Part shown: piece by piece, positions 28,762 to 39,400 of the stretch
Layout: every line of letters begins with the position of its first letter
Position numbering within the stretch: position 1 is the first letter of the stretch
Origin: Monodelphis domestica
Taxonomy: Eukaryota; Chordata; Mammalia; Didelphimorphia; Didelphidae
Assembly (NCBI RefSeq): GCF_027887165.1
Contig: NC_077234.1
Span: 250,700,158-250,764,157, forward strand
Direction: 5' to 3'
DNA length: 64,000 bases
Notes under the pieces: generated by a model
Seen by the model: the letters and a program-made list of their open reading frames with translations, nothing else
What the model was told of the DNA's origin: nothing
The model's database searches: none
Made by a program: the position numbers and the translations under genes

Positions 28762-31700
28762 CAACTAGATCCATTGGGGTAAAGAATTCTATCTTACCCT
28801 ACAGGGAAGTTGAGAGAGGAAAACCAAGGGGGGAGAGGGGAGGGAGGAGAGGTTTAGGGTGTATCAAAAGAAAGGGAAATGGAGGGGGGAGGGAATTTAA
28901 TAGACCTTAAAGAAAAATAAGAGGGGAATAAGAAGGGAGGGGTGGGAAGGGAATTAAAATAAGGGTGGGGAAAAGGGGACTGATTAAAAGCAAAACATTG
29001 GTATAGAAGGAAAAGGTGAAAGAAGAAAGGGAGGACTAAAAGAGGAAATCAAAATGATGGGTAATACATAGGTGGTAATCATAATTCTGAAAATGAATGG
29101 GATGAGCTCACCCATAAAACAGAAGCAAACAACAGCGTGGATTAGAAACCAAAATCCTACCATATATTGTCTACACAAAACACACAAGATAGGTATACAC
29201 ACAGGGTAAAGGTAAGAGGCTGGAACAAAATTTAATGGGCATCAACTGAGGAAAAAGATGGCAGGAATCACAATCATGGTATCTGACAAAGCCAAAGTAA
29301 AAATAGATCTTATTAAAATGAGGAAATAGCAGTACTCAACATGTGGAAACCAAATGGTATAGCATCCAGATTTTTAAAGGAGAAACTAATGGAGCTAAAG
29401 GAGGAAATATAGCAAAACTATATTAGTGGTAGACCTGAACCTTCCTCTATCAGATCTGGGATAAATTAAACCAAAAAATAAATAAGAAAGAAATAAGAGA
29501 TGTGAATGAAATCATAGAAAAATTAGATAGAGAAAAAATAAATAGGGATAAAAGGAATGCACCTTTTCAGCAGTTCATGGAGATTGACTATGTACTAGGG
29601 CATAAAAACATTGCAAACAAATGCAAAAAAAAAGCAGAAATAATAAATGCAACCTATTCAGTTCATAATGCAATAAAAATTCTAATTAATAAGGGTACAT
29701 GGAGAGACAAATAAAAAATTGGAAATGAAATAATATGATTCTCCAAAAATTGCTTGGTTAAAGAACAAATCATAGAAACAATTAATAATTTCATTGAAGA
29801 GAATGACAATGAATAGATATCATATCAAAATTTATAGGATGCTAACAAAGCAGTACTCGGGGGAAAATTCATGTACCTGAGTACATATATCAACAAATCA
29901 GAGAGGGAATGGGTCAATTAATTGGGCATGCAAATTTAAAAAAACAACAACTAGAAACAGAACAAATTTTAAATCCCCAGATAAAAATTAAATTGAAAAT
30001 CCTAAATATTAAAGGAGAAATGAATAAAATTGAAAGTAAAAGAACTATTGAATTAATAAATAAGACTAGGTGCTGGTACTTTGAAAAAACAAATAAAATA
30101 GATAAAGTTCTGATTAATAAAATTAAAAAAAGAAAGAGGAAAATAAAATTAACAGTATCAAAGTTGAAAACAGTGGCCTCACCTCTAATGAAGAGGAAAT
30201 TAAGGTAATTATTAGGAACTATTTTGTTCAGTTATAAGGCAACAAATATGACAATCTAATTGATGTGGATAAATATTTACAAAAATATAAATTGACTAGA
30301 TTAACAGAAGAGGAAATAGAATACTTAAATAATCCCATATCAGAAAAAGAAATTGAACAAGCCATCAAAGAACTCCTTTAGAAAAAACCCCCATGGCCAG
30401 ATGGATTCACAAGTGAATTCTATCAACCATTTAAAGAACAACTAATCCCCAATACTATACAAACTATTTGACAAAATAAGCAAAGAAGGAGTTTTAGCAA
30501 CTCTATGACACAAATATGATACTTATTCCAAAGCCAGGCAAACCAAAAACAGAGAAAGAAAACTATAGACCAATCTCCTTAATGAACATAGATGCAAAAA
30601 TCTTAAATAGAATACTAGCAAAAATACTCCAGCAAGTGATCACGAGGGTTATTCAATATGAGTAGGTAAGATTTATACCAGGAATCCAAGGATTGTTTAA
30701 TATTAGAAAAACCATCCACATGATTGACAATATCAACAACCAAGCCAACAAAAATCATATAATTATCTCAATAGATACAGAAAAAGCCTTTGACAAAATA
30801 CAATACTCATTTCTATTGAAAACACTGGAAAGTATAAGAATAGAAGGGCCTGTGACTGTGAAAATGTGGGTTTCAGGACTGTGAATTGCCAAAACTGTAA
30901 AGATAATTTTTAGTGTCTTGATTTAAATCAAAAATAAGTGGTCGCCATGGGAAAAATTCAAAATATGAAAATACCCAAGTCAGCTGGGTTTTATGGAGAT
31001 TATAATTAATACAAATGAAGGAATTAATACAAATGAAGAGACTAGTCAGTCTTTTATCCACTCACCACAAGATTTTGTCCCAAGCAAAACTCCAACTAAG
31101 TTCAGAGAGCCAGTTCCTCCACACTAACTCCAAAACTCCAACTGCGAAATTTCCTGAACTGATTTCAGACAGCTCCTTTTAAAGAGAAATTTCTCTTATG
31201 TCACCTCCCCTAAATTTTCACATCTACCAATCACAGTAGACGTTTTCCACAGGACTGTCTATTCTTAATTCACATCTTCTTTTGTTATCACCTTCCCTGA
31301 GTAGACTAAAACTTCACACCTCTTGCTAAGCTTGCCCTTTGTAAGTTGCTTGACCTTTTAGTGATTAATTTAACCTTTATAGGTACTTAGTACCCATTTT
31401 TATTAGATCTAAAAATGGACCTAGCTTAAGGTTCTAGCTTTACTATAAGTATGAGTTGGGGACTTTTCATTGTTCAGTAAGGAGTTTACAACTTTATCTT
31501 ACCCTAAGGCACTGTCTGAGCAGGATGGAGTAATTTTAAAGTTCCCAATACATTCCTGATCAAGTACCTCCATTTGTTACAATAAGGGAATAGCCTTAAC
31601 CAAATGTTCTAAGGTAGAGTCTGAGCAGTTTTAAGATTCACAGGCCTTTCCTAAAAATAATAGAGTATATATTTAAAACCATCATCAAGCATCATCTACA

Positions 31701-32087
31701 ATGGAGATAAATTAGATGCCTTCTCAATAAGATCAGGAGTGAAGCAAGGATGCCCATCATCACCTCTTTTATTGAATGTTGAACTAGAAACACTAACAGT
31801 AGCATCAGAAGAAAAAGAAATGGAAGGCATTAAAATTGGCCATGAGGAGAACAAACTATCGCCCTTTGCAGATGATATGATGTTCTACTGAAAGAATCCT
31901 AGAGGATCAACTGAAAAGCTAGTGGAAATAATCAACAACTTTAGCAAAGTTGCAGGATACAAAATAAACCCACATAAGTCATCAGCATGTCTATATATTT
32001 CCAACACAGCTCAGCAGCAAGAGTTAGAAAAAGTAATTCTATTTAAAATCACCCTAGACAATATAAAATATTTAGGAATCTATCTAC
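28762..32087 (+). mobile_element. L1 retrotransposon, plus strand, broken, with a nested LTR
   Basis: From about 29085, ORF2 fragments run through the endonuclease (IDYVLGHKNIANKCKKKAE), the pre-RT segment (ESKRTIELINKTRCWYFEKT) and the reverse transcriptase ([12 protein letters not shown]-like; 'caagtgaattctatcaacca'). The FADD-type catalytic site appears near 31868 ('ttgcagatgatatgatg'). Many stops and shifts show it is dead. The 5' limit is unclear; purine-rich 28790-29040 may be its leader. It stops abruptly at 32087 where an LTR-like block begins; the rest of ORF2 and the 3' UTR are missing. 30851-31642 is an insertion. Confidence 0.85.
30851..31642 (-). mobile_element. Solo LTR family A, copy 1 (792 bp), inside the L1
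   Basis: Inserted in L1 reverse-transcriptase sequence with GGCC on both sides (30847-30850 and 31643-31646); the L1 reads continuously once it is removed. On the minus strand it starts TGTGAATCTTAAAA and ends CACAGTCACA. Shares 'cttatgtcacctcccctaaa', 'acatctaccaatcac' and 'tggtcgcca' blocks with copies at 41743 and 44985. Fossil, younger than the L1. Confidence 0.88.
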
Positions 32088-32353
32088 TGTAGGGTTGGAA
32101 ATTCTTGAACCCCTAAAAATTACATTACCCCCAATTCCTTTCTGTATTACCTAAATCCTTTTCCCTTTTCCCGCATCTTTGCATTTACATGATTGTATTT
32201 AAGTTGGCTGTGACTCCTCCTTTGCTCTCTCTTCTCGTGACCCCAGCTGAGTTAGGTGTAAGTTTTATTTAATTATTATTAATAAATCTTATAAATATAA
32301 CACTTGCATTATTGTATGTGAATTTTAATATTTATTTATGGCTTGCCATGACA
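32088..32353 (+). mobile_element. LTR-like element abutting the L1 break
   Basis: Starts TGTAGGGTTGG; has TATA-like 'tgattgtatttaagttg', AATAAA-type 'attaataaatcttataaa' and an AT-rich end. No matching target duplication, and L1 does not resume beyond it, so a deletion or recombination probably removed flanking DNA. Confidence 0.5.
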
Positions 32354-33259
32354 GGATAGAATTCTCAACTATTTTTAAGAGAGATTTTCAGTTAAGTTGG
32401 AATGTTTTTCGCTGGCTACCCAGCCCACCACTGCTGCTCCACTCTTCAGCCTGAGCTGTACCTGCCCAGGCTCCAGTCCTTCCACGGGCTGCAACCAGAC
32501 CCACCTGCCATTCCAGTCCTTCCTCCCCTGGAAGGGCGGATTCCCCAACCCTTTCAACCGCCCTCCCCCCACCGAATGGGGATTTTTCCAGCCTGCCCTG
32601 GCCATTTTTCAGCACGGAGAAGCCAAACTGCAGGGGATGAAACCTTAGCCCTAGTTTTTAAGCAGATTGTTTGAAGCTGACCCTGGACTCCTCGTTTAGA
32701 AGGCTGTCCCTGAAGGATTGTCACAGGGAGGGCGCTTAGTCCAAATAAGTAGATTTAAAGTCACTTTGGGGAAATGTCTGCTTTTTCCTTCTTTCTCTTG
32801 TCCCAAAACACCAAGGAGTACTTTTTCTCTCCTGCAAATAGGCTGTGGCTTTCCCTTGAAGTTTTGCCTCCTAACTCGTTCGCTCTGTAAATAGACCCGT
32901 CCGTGTTTTCTAGAGGAATGATGCTATTAAAAGCATAGCTCCGCTTCTGCCCACTCACACAGCTTCCACTTCCGGAGCCTGATAGAGCTCGTGCAGCTTC
33001 CAGCTTCCGGGGTGTCTTGCTGATTGTTTTAAGGTTTAAGTTCCTATAGTCTTAATCTAATTAATACCATTTGGTGGCGTGGTTATTGTGTGCCTTTGCC
33101 GAAGAATAACCTATCAGGGTAAAAGCCCCGAACGCCTTCCCTGAAGATCACTCATTGCCTCAACCTTCTCTGCCTTTTTGCCCGTTAATGGTCACGCGTG
33201 CTGCTGGGTGGCCTTCAACAAACCTTTGGAGAATTTAATGCGCTACCAACGTCAAGTCT
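32354..33259. other. Intergenic, no feature recognised
   Basis: 32400-32650 is GC-rich with open frames on both strands, which points to base composition rather than coding. No homology seen. Confidence 0.5.
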
Positions 33260-33800
33260 AATGTGGATAGCTAGGGGGTCTGCGTGGGTATTTTAGGTAG
33301 TGTGTAGTGCGTGGGTGGAAAGGAAGACCGACGCTCAGGGAGTGGGTCCTCCGGGGACGTGGCAAAACTGGCACGCGAAGACTCCGCTGTCGCGATCTAC
33401 GCAACCCTGGAGGGAACTGGACGATGCCCAGAGAACTTCCGAAGGGCGATGCCTTGGATCCCGCACGCCGCGGCTGGCTTTGCACCCCAAAGAAGTGAAA
33501 AGGGGCTGGTACAGAAGTGTTCCGAGCGGCACTTTGTAGGGAAACCACTGGAAAACGAGAGGGCGTCCCTGATTGGGCAGTGGCTGAACACGTGGTAGGT
33601 GATGGCTACGGAGCGCTCGGGCGCCGTAGAGGCGGGAGAGCCTCCATGAACGGAAGCAGAGCCCAGAACGTGGCACCCAGAAGTGGAACACTGCGGCCAC
33701 TCGCAGCAACGCACCGAGCAGGTAGGAGAAAGACCGCCGTCCCCACGGAGGGAGAGAACTGCGGGCGTAGAAGCGCAAAAGAAGCAGACGCCTCCTCCCT
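33260..33800. promoter_or_regulatory. CpG-rich intergenic block between the convergent genes
   Basis: Dense CpG dinucleotides (for example 'gctgtcgcgatctacgc', 'gcacgccgcggctgg', 'gcgctcgggcgccgtag') far above neighbouring DNA. Six or more overlapping open frames on both strands, the longest 192 codons on the minus strand (33397-33975), none with recognisable similarity. Could be an orphan CpG island such as a lncRNA promoter or enhancer. Confidence 0.45.
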
Positions 33801-34655
33801 GTTTACGTGGGTTCGTGATTCTTAAAAATGGCTCTACTGCAAAAATGCGTGCCAGGGAAATAGGTATCAAGTGACAACATTCTTGTAAACAGCGGACCTG
33901 CTTATCTGCTCTGGGAGGGGGAGGGGAGGAGAGGGCAGTGGTCAGGCAAAGCGGAATCCCTGGAGGGTAAAGCAAACTGAGCTCATTGGGGGGTTTGGCA
34001 AATCAATGAAATAAAAAAGGAGTGGGTTCAAGAAAGACGGGAAGATGGGATTTGAACGCAGAACCGAGCCTGAGTGGGACTGCTGCTATTGAAAGTGAGT
34101 AGGTAATGCTCTGCCTTTTGGTCCAAACAAGTTCATGAGTATCTGAAGTCCTTTAGCTGGAAATTTAGGGTAAAAACCTTTGCTCCAATACAAGAGCATT
34201 TTAGGCAGCACAAAGCAGGCGAGACTTCCCGGGCGTCTGCTTTCGGTGGCTTAGTCGCAGAGGCTGGGGGGGCGCGGGGAGATGGCGCCATTTGCCTCGG
34301 TCACAGGAACCGAGACCAGCTACTCCTTGCGCTGTACACACACGCGCTTGCTCCGCTTTTATGTTTCTACACACGCGTCTACATACAATTATGTACAAAT
34401 ATAGGGCTGTCCAAAACACACGTGTGCGCCTACCTGGTATAAAACATGCATTGACACAGGCTTATGGGTGTATACAGAGAGAGCTTCATAATTGCAAAGG
34501 CAGCTCCGGCAGTGTGTTTTAGTCTCTCCAATTCTAATAACGGCAACTTAACCTTTTATTTGAAAATAATAAACACCAGGCAGCAATTCTGCCGTTAGCA
34601 AACATCCAGTATTTACTGTGAAATATAAAGAAGAAAGACATCTAGGAATGAAGCC
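33801..34655. other. Intergenic, moderately CpG-rich near 34220-34340
   Basis: 'cgggcgtctgctttcgg' and 'ggggggcgcggggagatggc' stand out; no gene seen. Downstream of the CHMP2B 3' end. Confidence 0.4.
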
Positions 34656-34661
34656 TTTATT
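34656..34661 (-). promoter_or_regulatory. CHMP2B: Candidate CHMP2B polyadenylation signal AATAAA
   Basis: AATAAA on the minus strand about 1.65 kb after the stop codon. No transcript evidence is available. Confidence 0.4.
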
Positions 34662-35559
34662 GGATTTAAAAAACAAAATAATTTATAAAAAGGAGTGGAA
34701 AGGAAGTAAACACAGTTCGCACTATTCTTTACACTCAAGAGCACCAAAGAGTGGACGTGTTTTCTTTTTCTTTCTTTCTTTTTTTGTTTGGGTATTCCAT
34801 GAAGACTGAAATGCGCTTTTAATGTTCAGGAAAGCTATGTGAACTAAGGACTTCCCATCATCAAACCCTAAACCAAAGTGCAGCTCTCTGTATGTAGGTA
34901 TAGGAGCCCAACCCCCCTTCCTGCCCACCAGTCCTTCAGGAGCATTTGTCCCGAACTACCCTCTTTTTTTCAGGGTTTATTTTATCATCCTACTAGTAAA
35001 CAATTCCCAACTTTTCAGATGACTTAACCTTGGTCTCTTCTAGTTTATGGTGATAAATTCTGAGGGGAAAAGGGTTAAATACATTTTCTACCATAAAATT
35101 GTTTTAAAGAATGATACTAAATTAACACAAGGACTAGGAACTTATTTCTGTTCAATTTTCCCTATATATATATATACATTAGATACCGCAGCATTTCTAG
35201 CTTATAAAAATACAGCATAGTATATTAATACACTTTTTAGGCAGCAATTTTCTGACAAAAATTTATTTACAAAAATTTCAATGAGTTTTGCTTTAAAATT
35301 GCAATGTTTAATATTATCCTTTTAGTAGTAGTGCTTAATAGTAGACACAATGGCATCTGTAGATTAACTTCAGTCTAAGGATGAATACAGTTCATAAGAT
35401 TGTGGACAATAAGAGTACATTTCATACAGAGAAAGGCACAATAGTTCTTTCAGGGATCAACCAATTGTTACATTATTAGTGTAAAATAAAATCAGTGCCT
35501 TTCAATGCTTTTTGTAAAAGTTTTAGAGCTCGAAGAGACCTTTTGCAAATTGTTTTGTA

Positions 35560-35672
35560 GAGACCCTCTCATTTTACAGCTGAAGAAACTGAGGTCCTGA
35601 AAGGGTCAGTGGCTTTTCCAAAGCCACACAAGGGTTAGAGCTGGGTATAGAACCCAGGTCTCCTTAATATTG
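35560..35672 (+). repeat. MIR-like fragment in CHMP2B 3' UTR
   Basis: 'cattttacagctgaagaaac', 'gaggtcctgaaagg' and 'agaacccaggtctcc'. Confidence 0.6.
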
Positions 35673-36310
35673 GGTCCATTCACAAACTAATCAAGTAAAA
35701 TCATCGATCCCAGATAGGACACCTGGAGAATTCTCAAACTGGATTTTAATTATAGTTTTAAATTGATAATTCAAGTTTCTCACTAATGATTTAAAGATCT
35801 GCACAATATTTTTGTACTGCAAGTATTTAAGGCAGGTGCCAAGAATGTTTTTAAAAGTTATTATCAAAAGAGGACTTCACTTTCACCCCATTTTCAATAT
35901 CATTTTGATAGTTGGAATCCTTGTGGCTATGGTTCAAAATATAAGCAGCAAATGCAGGCCTCTTGTCAACTGAATTTTTTGAAATTCTTCATGTTGATGC
36001 TTAGTGCCTTTTCTCGACACGGGGCAAAAGGACTTAGAATGCAAATGTGATCTGGCACTAACCTTAACAGAATCTTAAACTAGAATACCATGCAATAAGA
36101 GTTTTAGAATAATCATTTCAAAGTATTTGGTAATTAAGATTCAAACTCTTTTCTTTTCATTCTTTGGCAAAAAGATTTAAAACAAGATGTGGATTGAAAC
36201 TTCATTGACTGCCTTGTCTGAAAAATAAATACATTTTGTAAAAAAAATCTACACTGTGCCAGTTTTATGCTGATTGTAAGTCATTAATACACATCATAAA
36301 TAAATTCCAA

Positions 36311-36424
36311 CTAATCTACGCCCAACGCTTTAAGTTGCCGTTCAATCTCTTCATCAGAGATCGTCGATGCTTTTGATGTGGATGCAGATGGTAAGCCTCG
36401 GGCGGCTGATGGTGCTTTGGCCAT
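36311..36424 (-). CDS. CHMP2B: CHMP2B exon 6 with stop codon
   Basis: 114 nt: MAKAPSAARGLPSASTSKAS then TISDEEIERQLKALGVD and TAG. The last 12 residues form the MIM1 helix for VPS4. The acceptor is preceded by a T-rich tract. In human, a splice mutation at this border gives the dementia-linked truncated forms. Confidence 0.97.
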   Translation of the reverse strand: MAKAPSAARGLPSASTSKASTISDEEIERQLKALGVD

Positions 36425-39400
36425 CTATTTAAAAAAAAGAAAAAGGAGAAAAATGCTGATTATCAAGTTTGACTGACATCTAAAACAATATGAAGAGATA
36501 AGATGGTTCATGGCATTTCTGAAATGACTACATAATTACTTACAAATACAGAAAATTAAAAACGACACTATGTTTGATGAGAATATTCCCATACCTTTCC
36601 AGAGATTTCAATTCCAATTTCATCAAGCACCTGGTTCACAATATCCTGGCTTTCTTCTTCATCATCAGATCCATCAAAAATGTCATCCAGTGTATCATTG
36701 ACTTAGAAAAGAGCGAAAAAGTGGTTATTCTCAACGGCTAGGTACCCACATCAATTATATTTAGAAGATAAATAATCCAGTCCTACACATTTTACTGTGT
36801 TACAGTAAAATAATCTAAGTGAACTGTTAAGCTCTGAACTAGTACCCAAAAGCCAATGGGGTTCCCAAGTAAGTGTATTTTCAAAGGACCAAACTTAGGA
36901 TAGATGGTGTCCCTACCAGTCTTCCCTTTCTTTCCTCTGTTTTCAGTGCCCATCAATAGAGGGGAACTGTCTTGCTTAAGCTTATGGTTTAGAAATGACA
37001 ATATTCTAAAAATAATTAGCTACTCAGAGGAAAATATAGTAAAAGTAAAAAAAAAAATTAAAATTTGGGGAACTTGAGAGATGATTCAATCCAACTTCCC
37101 CAAATATCCTTACTTTGTGATTTGTTCCGTTAATTATTAGAAATATTTTTCTAACTTCAGTAAAATTATCATGAAATTTAATGTTAAAATACACATTTAG
37201 TCCAAATCATGTAAAAATAATTTTCCATTTGAAATGCAGAACTACACTAACTGCTAGGCAGAGATGCAGGAAAAAGCTTTTAGGAATGCTTTCTTGTGAG
37301 CCAGGCCTTAAATTAGCTCTAAGAAACATCAACTCTTTCTAAGGATCTTGTTCTTCTAGGAGAGTTTGGGTGTTAAAACTAGCATTTGAAATGATAAATC
37401 GGAGCCAATACTAAAGATGGAAATACAAATATTGACTCACTATGTTGGGAAATTTTGATCAATGTCATATTTTTCAAAGAGATTTATAAATTAAAAAAAA
37501 GTCTTTTGGGGGAATAAGAAAGGAAAGATACTTCCACAAAAATGAAATAAACAAAAATGTTATGAATTTTAAATACATCAACAGTTTTATAGGATTCCTT
37601 TCATTATAGCTTAATGGAAAAGTTAATTCCTCTGATAAGGCCTGCGAACACCTGTGCCATCACTGAAAATTACCCCAACATATTAGATATCCTGATCATT
37701 AGATAAATCGACAATTCTGTAGCAATTAAAAATTCACTAACCAAATCAGATTACAATACTCAAAGGCATTAAAGAGAAGCTGACATAAAGAACTTTAGAG
37801 TTTTTGAAAATATTCATAACCTACTTTTAAAATCTTACAGAGAGAAATGACCCCCAGACACAGAACGTAAGAATGGGTGACTTAGTAGTATCGATAATAA
37901 TTCAACACTTTTAGCAGTTTAGTTTAAGGGAATTAAAATAAGACTACACGTATACGTATAGGAACACAAAGTAACATTTTTCAATATTAAAAACATGTGG
38001 ATTTGTGAGTTTCACACACTGCCAAGTATAACATTACAATAAAATGCAAATCTTGTTTAACCTTTTTTTTCCCATCAAAATTCAGTTATGAAAAGCAGTT
38101 TTGGTTATAGTTTTAAAAACTGAAATTGTTTAAAAGCTTGGAAAATTCACAGCTCAAATCTGTAAATAACGCCAACACTATAAATTATATTAAACTTACT
38201 CATTTCTTCAGTCATTTCCATTTTCATGTTTTCCTTCTGGAAATTTTGCATTGTCTGCAATGTCTTTTGTGGATCCATCTTCTTGTTAACTGCCTGCATT
38301 GTCTTTCAAAATGAGACGGGATAGGTGTTATTTGCATAGTCATGAAAATTCCACATGAAAATAAGGCCAAAGAGAGTAGAGTGGGCTGCCATTTTCTATG
38401 CGGATAAGCTCATGCAGCCTTCCAGAACCGCACACAGGGGTTTAAGAATGCTCGCAGAATGAAAGACTTCAATACGGGAAACATCTGTGTAGCGGCCGCT
38501 TTAAGCAGACCGAGCGCGGGCGCTCTCCCCGAATGATAGCCAAAGCACCCCGGCAAACAGGGAAATGGAACAATTCTGACCATCCTGGCCTATAAAAGCG
38601 GGTGAACACTGAATTTCTTCCTCAGAAACAGGCTCTAAGTTCTTAGGCCCACCGCTCAGAGAGAAAGTCTGCAAAAGGTTGTGCTGGGGAATGTCGGGGT
38701 GCTAAACATGACGATGAAAGCTACTCCGACGCCTCTCATTAAAGGACGACGACACATGTGAAGGGTCCGTCCGGTGGACACCCACATGGCCACCCTGCTT
38801 CAGTTTGGTGGCGTGGAAGCTTCTCCAAGAGGACCTAGAGATGAGCACCGCACGGTCCCTACGGCTCGGTCGGTGACCGGGCAGTCTGGATCTTCCATCT
38901 CTCTGAATATCCCAGTGTGGCGTCTCATTTCAGCTCTTCCCACTCCCCAAGCCCCCTCAAAGTCACACTTGAGTGCTTTCCCGCTCTTTTGCACTATCTT
39001 CTCTGCTCCAGGCTCAGACTGTCTATGACAGTTCCCTAGCCGCGGGGGCCAACAGGGCACCTCCCACTGACTGCCTGTAGCAATCCCTGGTACATCTGGG
39101 AGTCTAATTATTCACAGAAGCCTCCACACTGATCTCCAAGCTCTACTTCCTACAGAGCCTATCACAAGGGTTCTTAAAGGGCAGTAATTTGGCACGTGTC
39201 AGGTGACTAGAAGACAGGGCTTTAAGAAGAAGCACCGAACGGTTCAATGAGTAACACACGACCGAATACGGGCACCACCGGCTCCTGGAAACCGAGAGGC
39301 GTCTCACTACAGGAAGTGACGGATGGCCACAATTCAATGACATGACACTAGCCATTTTCTGTCGAATGCAACAAAAGAACTTGGATACGGTCAGCGTTCT

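Larger units (their letters stand above)
34656..36310 (-). other. CHMP2B: Probable CHMP2B 3' UTR ending near a poly(A) signal
   Basis: Read on the minus strand, about 1.65 kb of AT-rich, mostly repeat-free sequence follows the stop and reaches AATAAA (TTTATT at 34656-34661 on the plus strand). A second AATAAA lies at 34555-34560. A MIR-like relic sits at about 35560-35672. The 3' end is inferred from the signal only. Confidence 0.5.

Noticed and set aside
29502-30208. Lys-rich plus-strand frames as host genes
   Set aside because: They are pieces of L1 ORF2 endonuclease and pre-RT sequence, broken by stops.
33397-33975. 192-codon minus-strand open frame (and a 147-codon one) as a novel gene
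   Set aside because: The region is CpG-rich with open frames in most phases on both strands; there is no recognisable domain, splice-consistent structure or homology.
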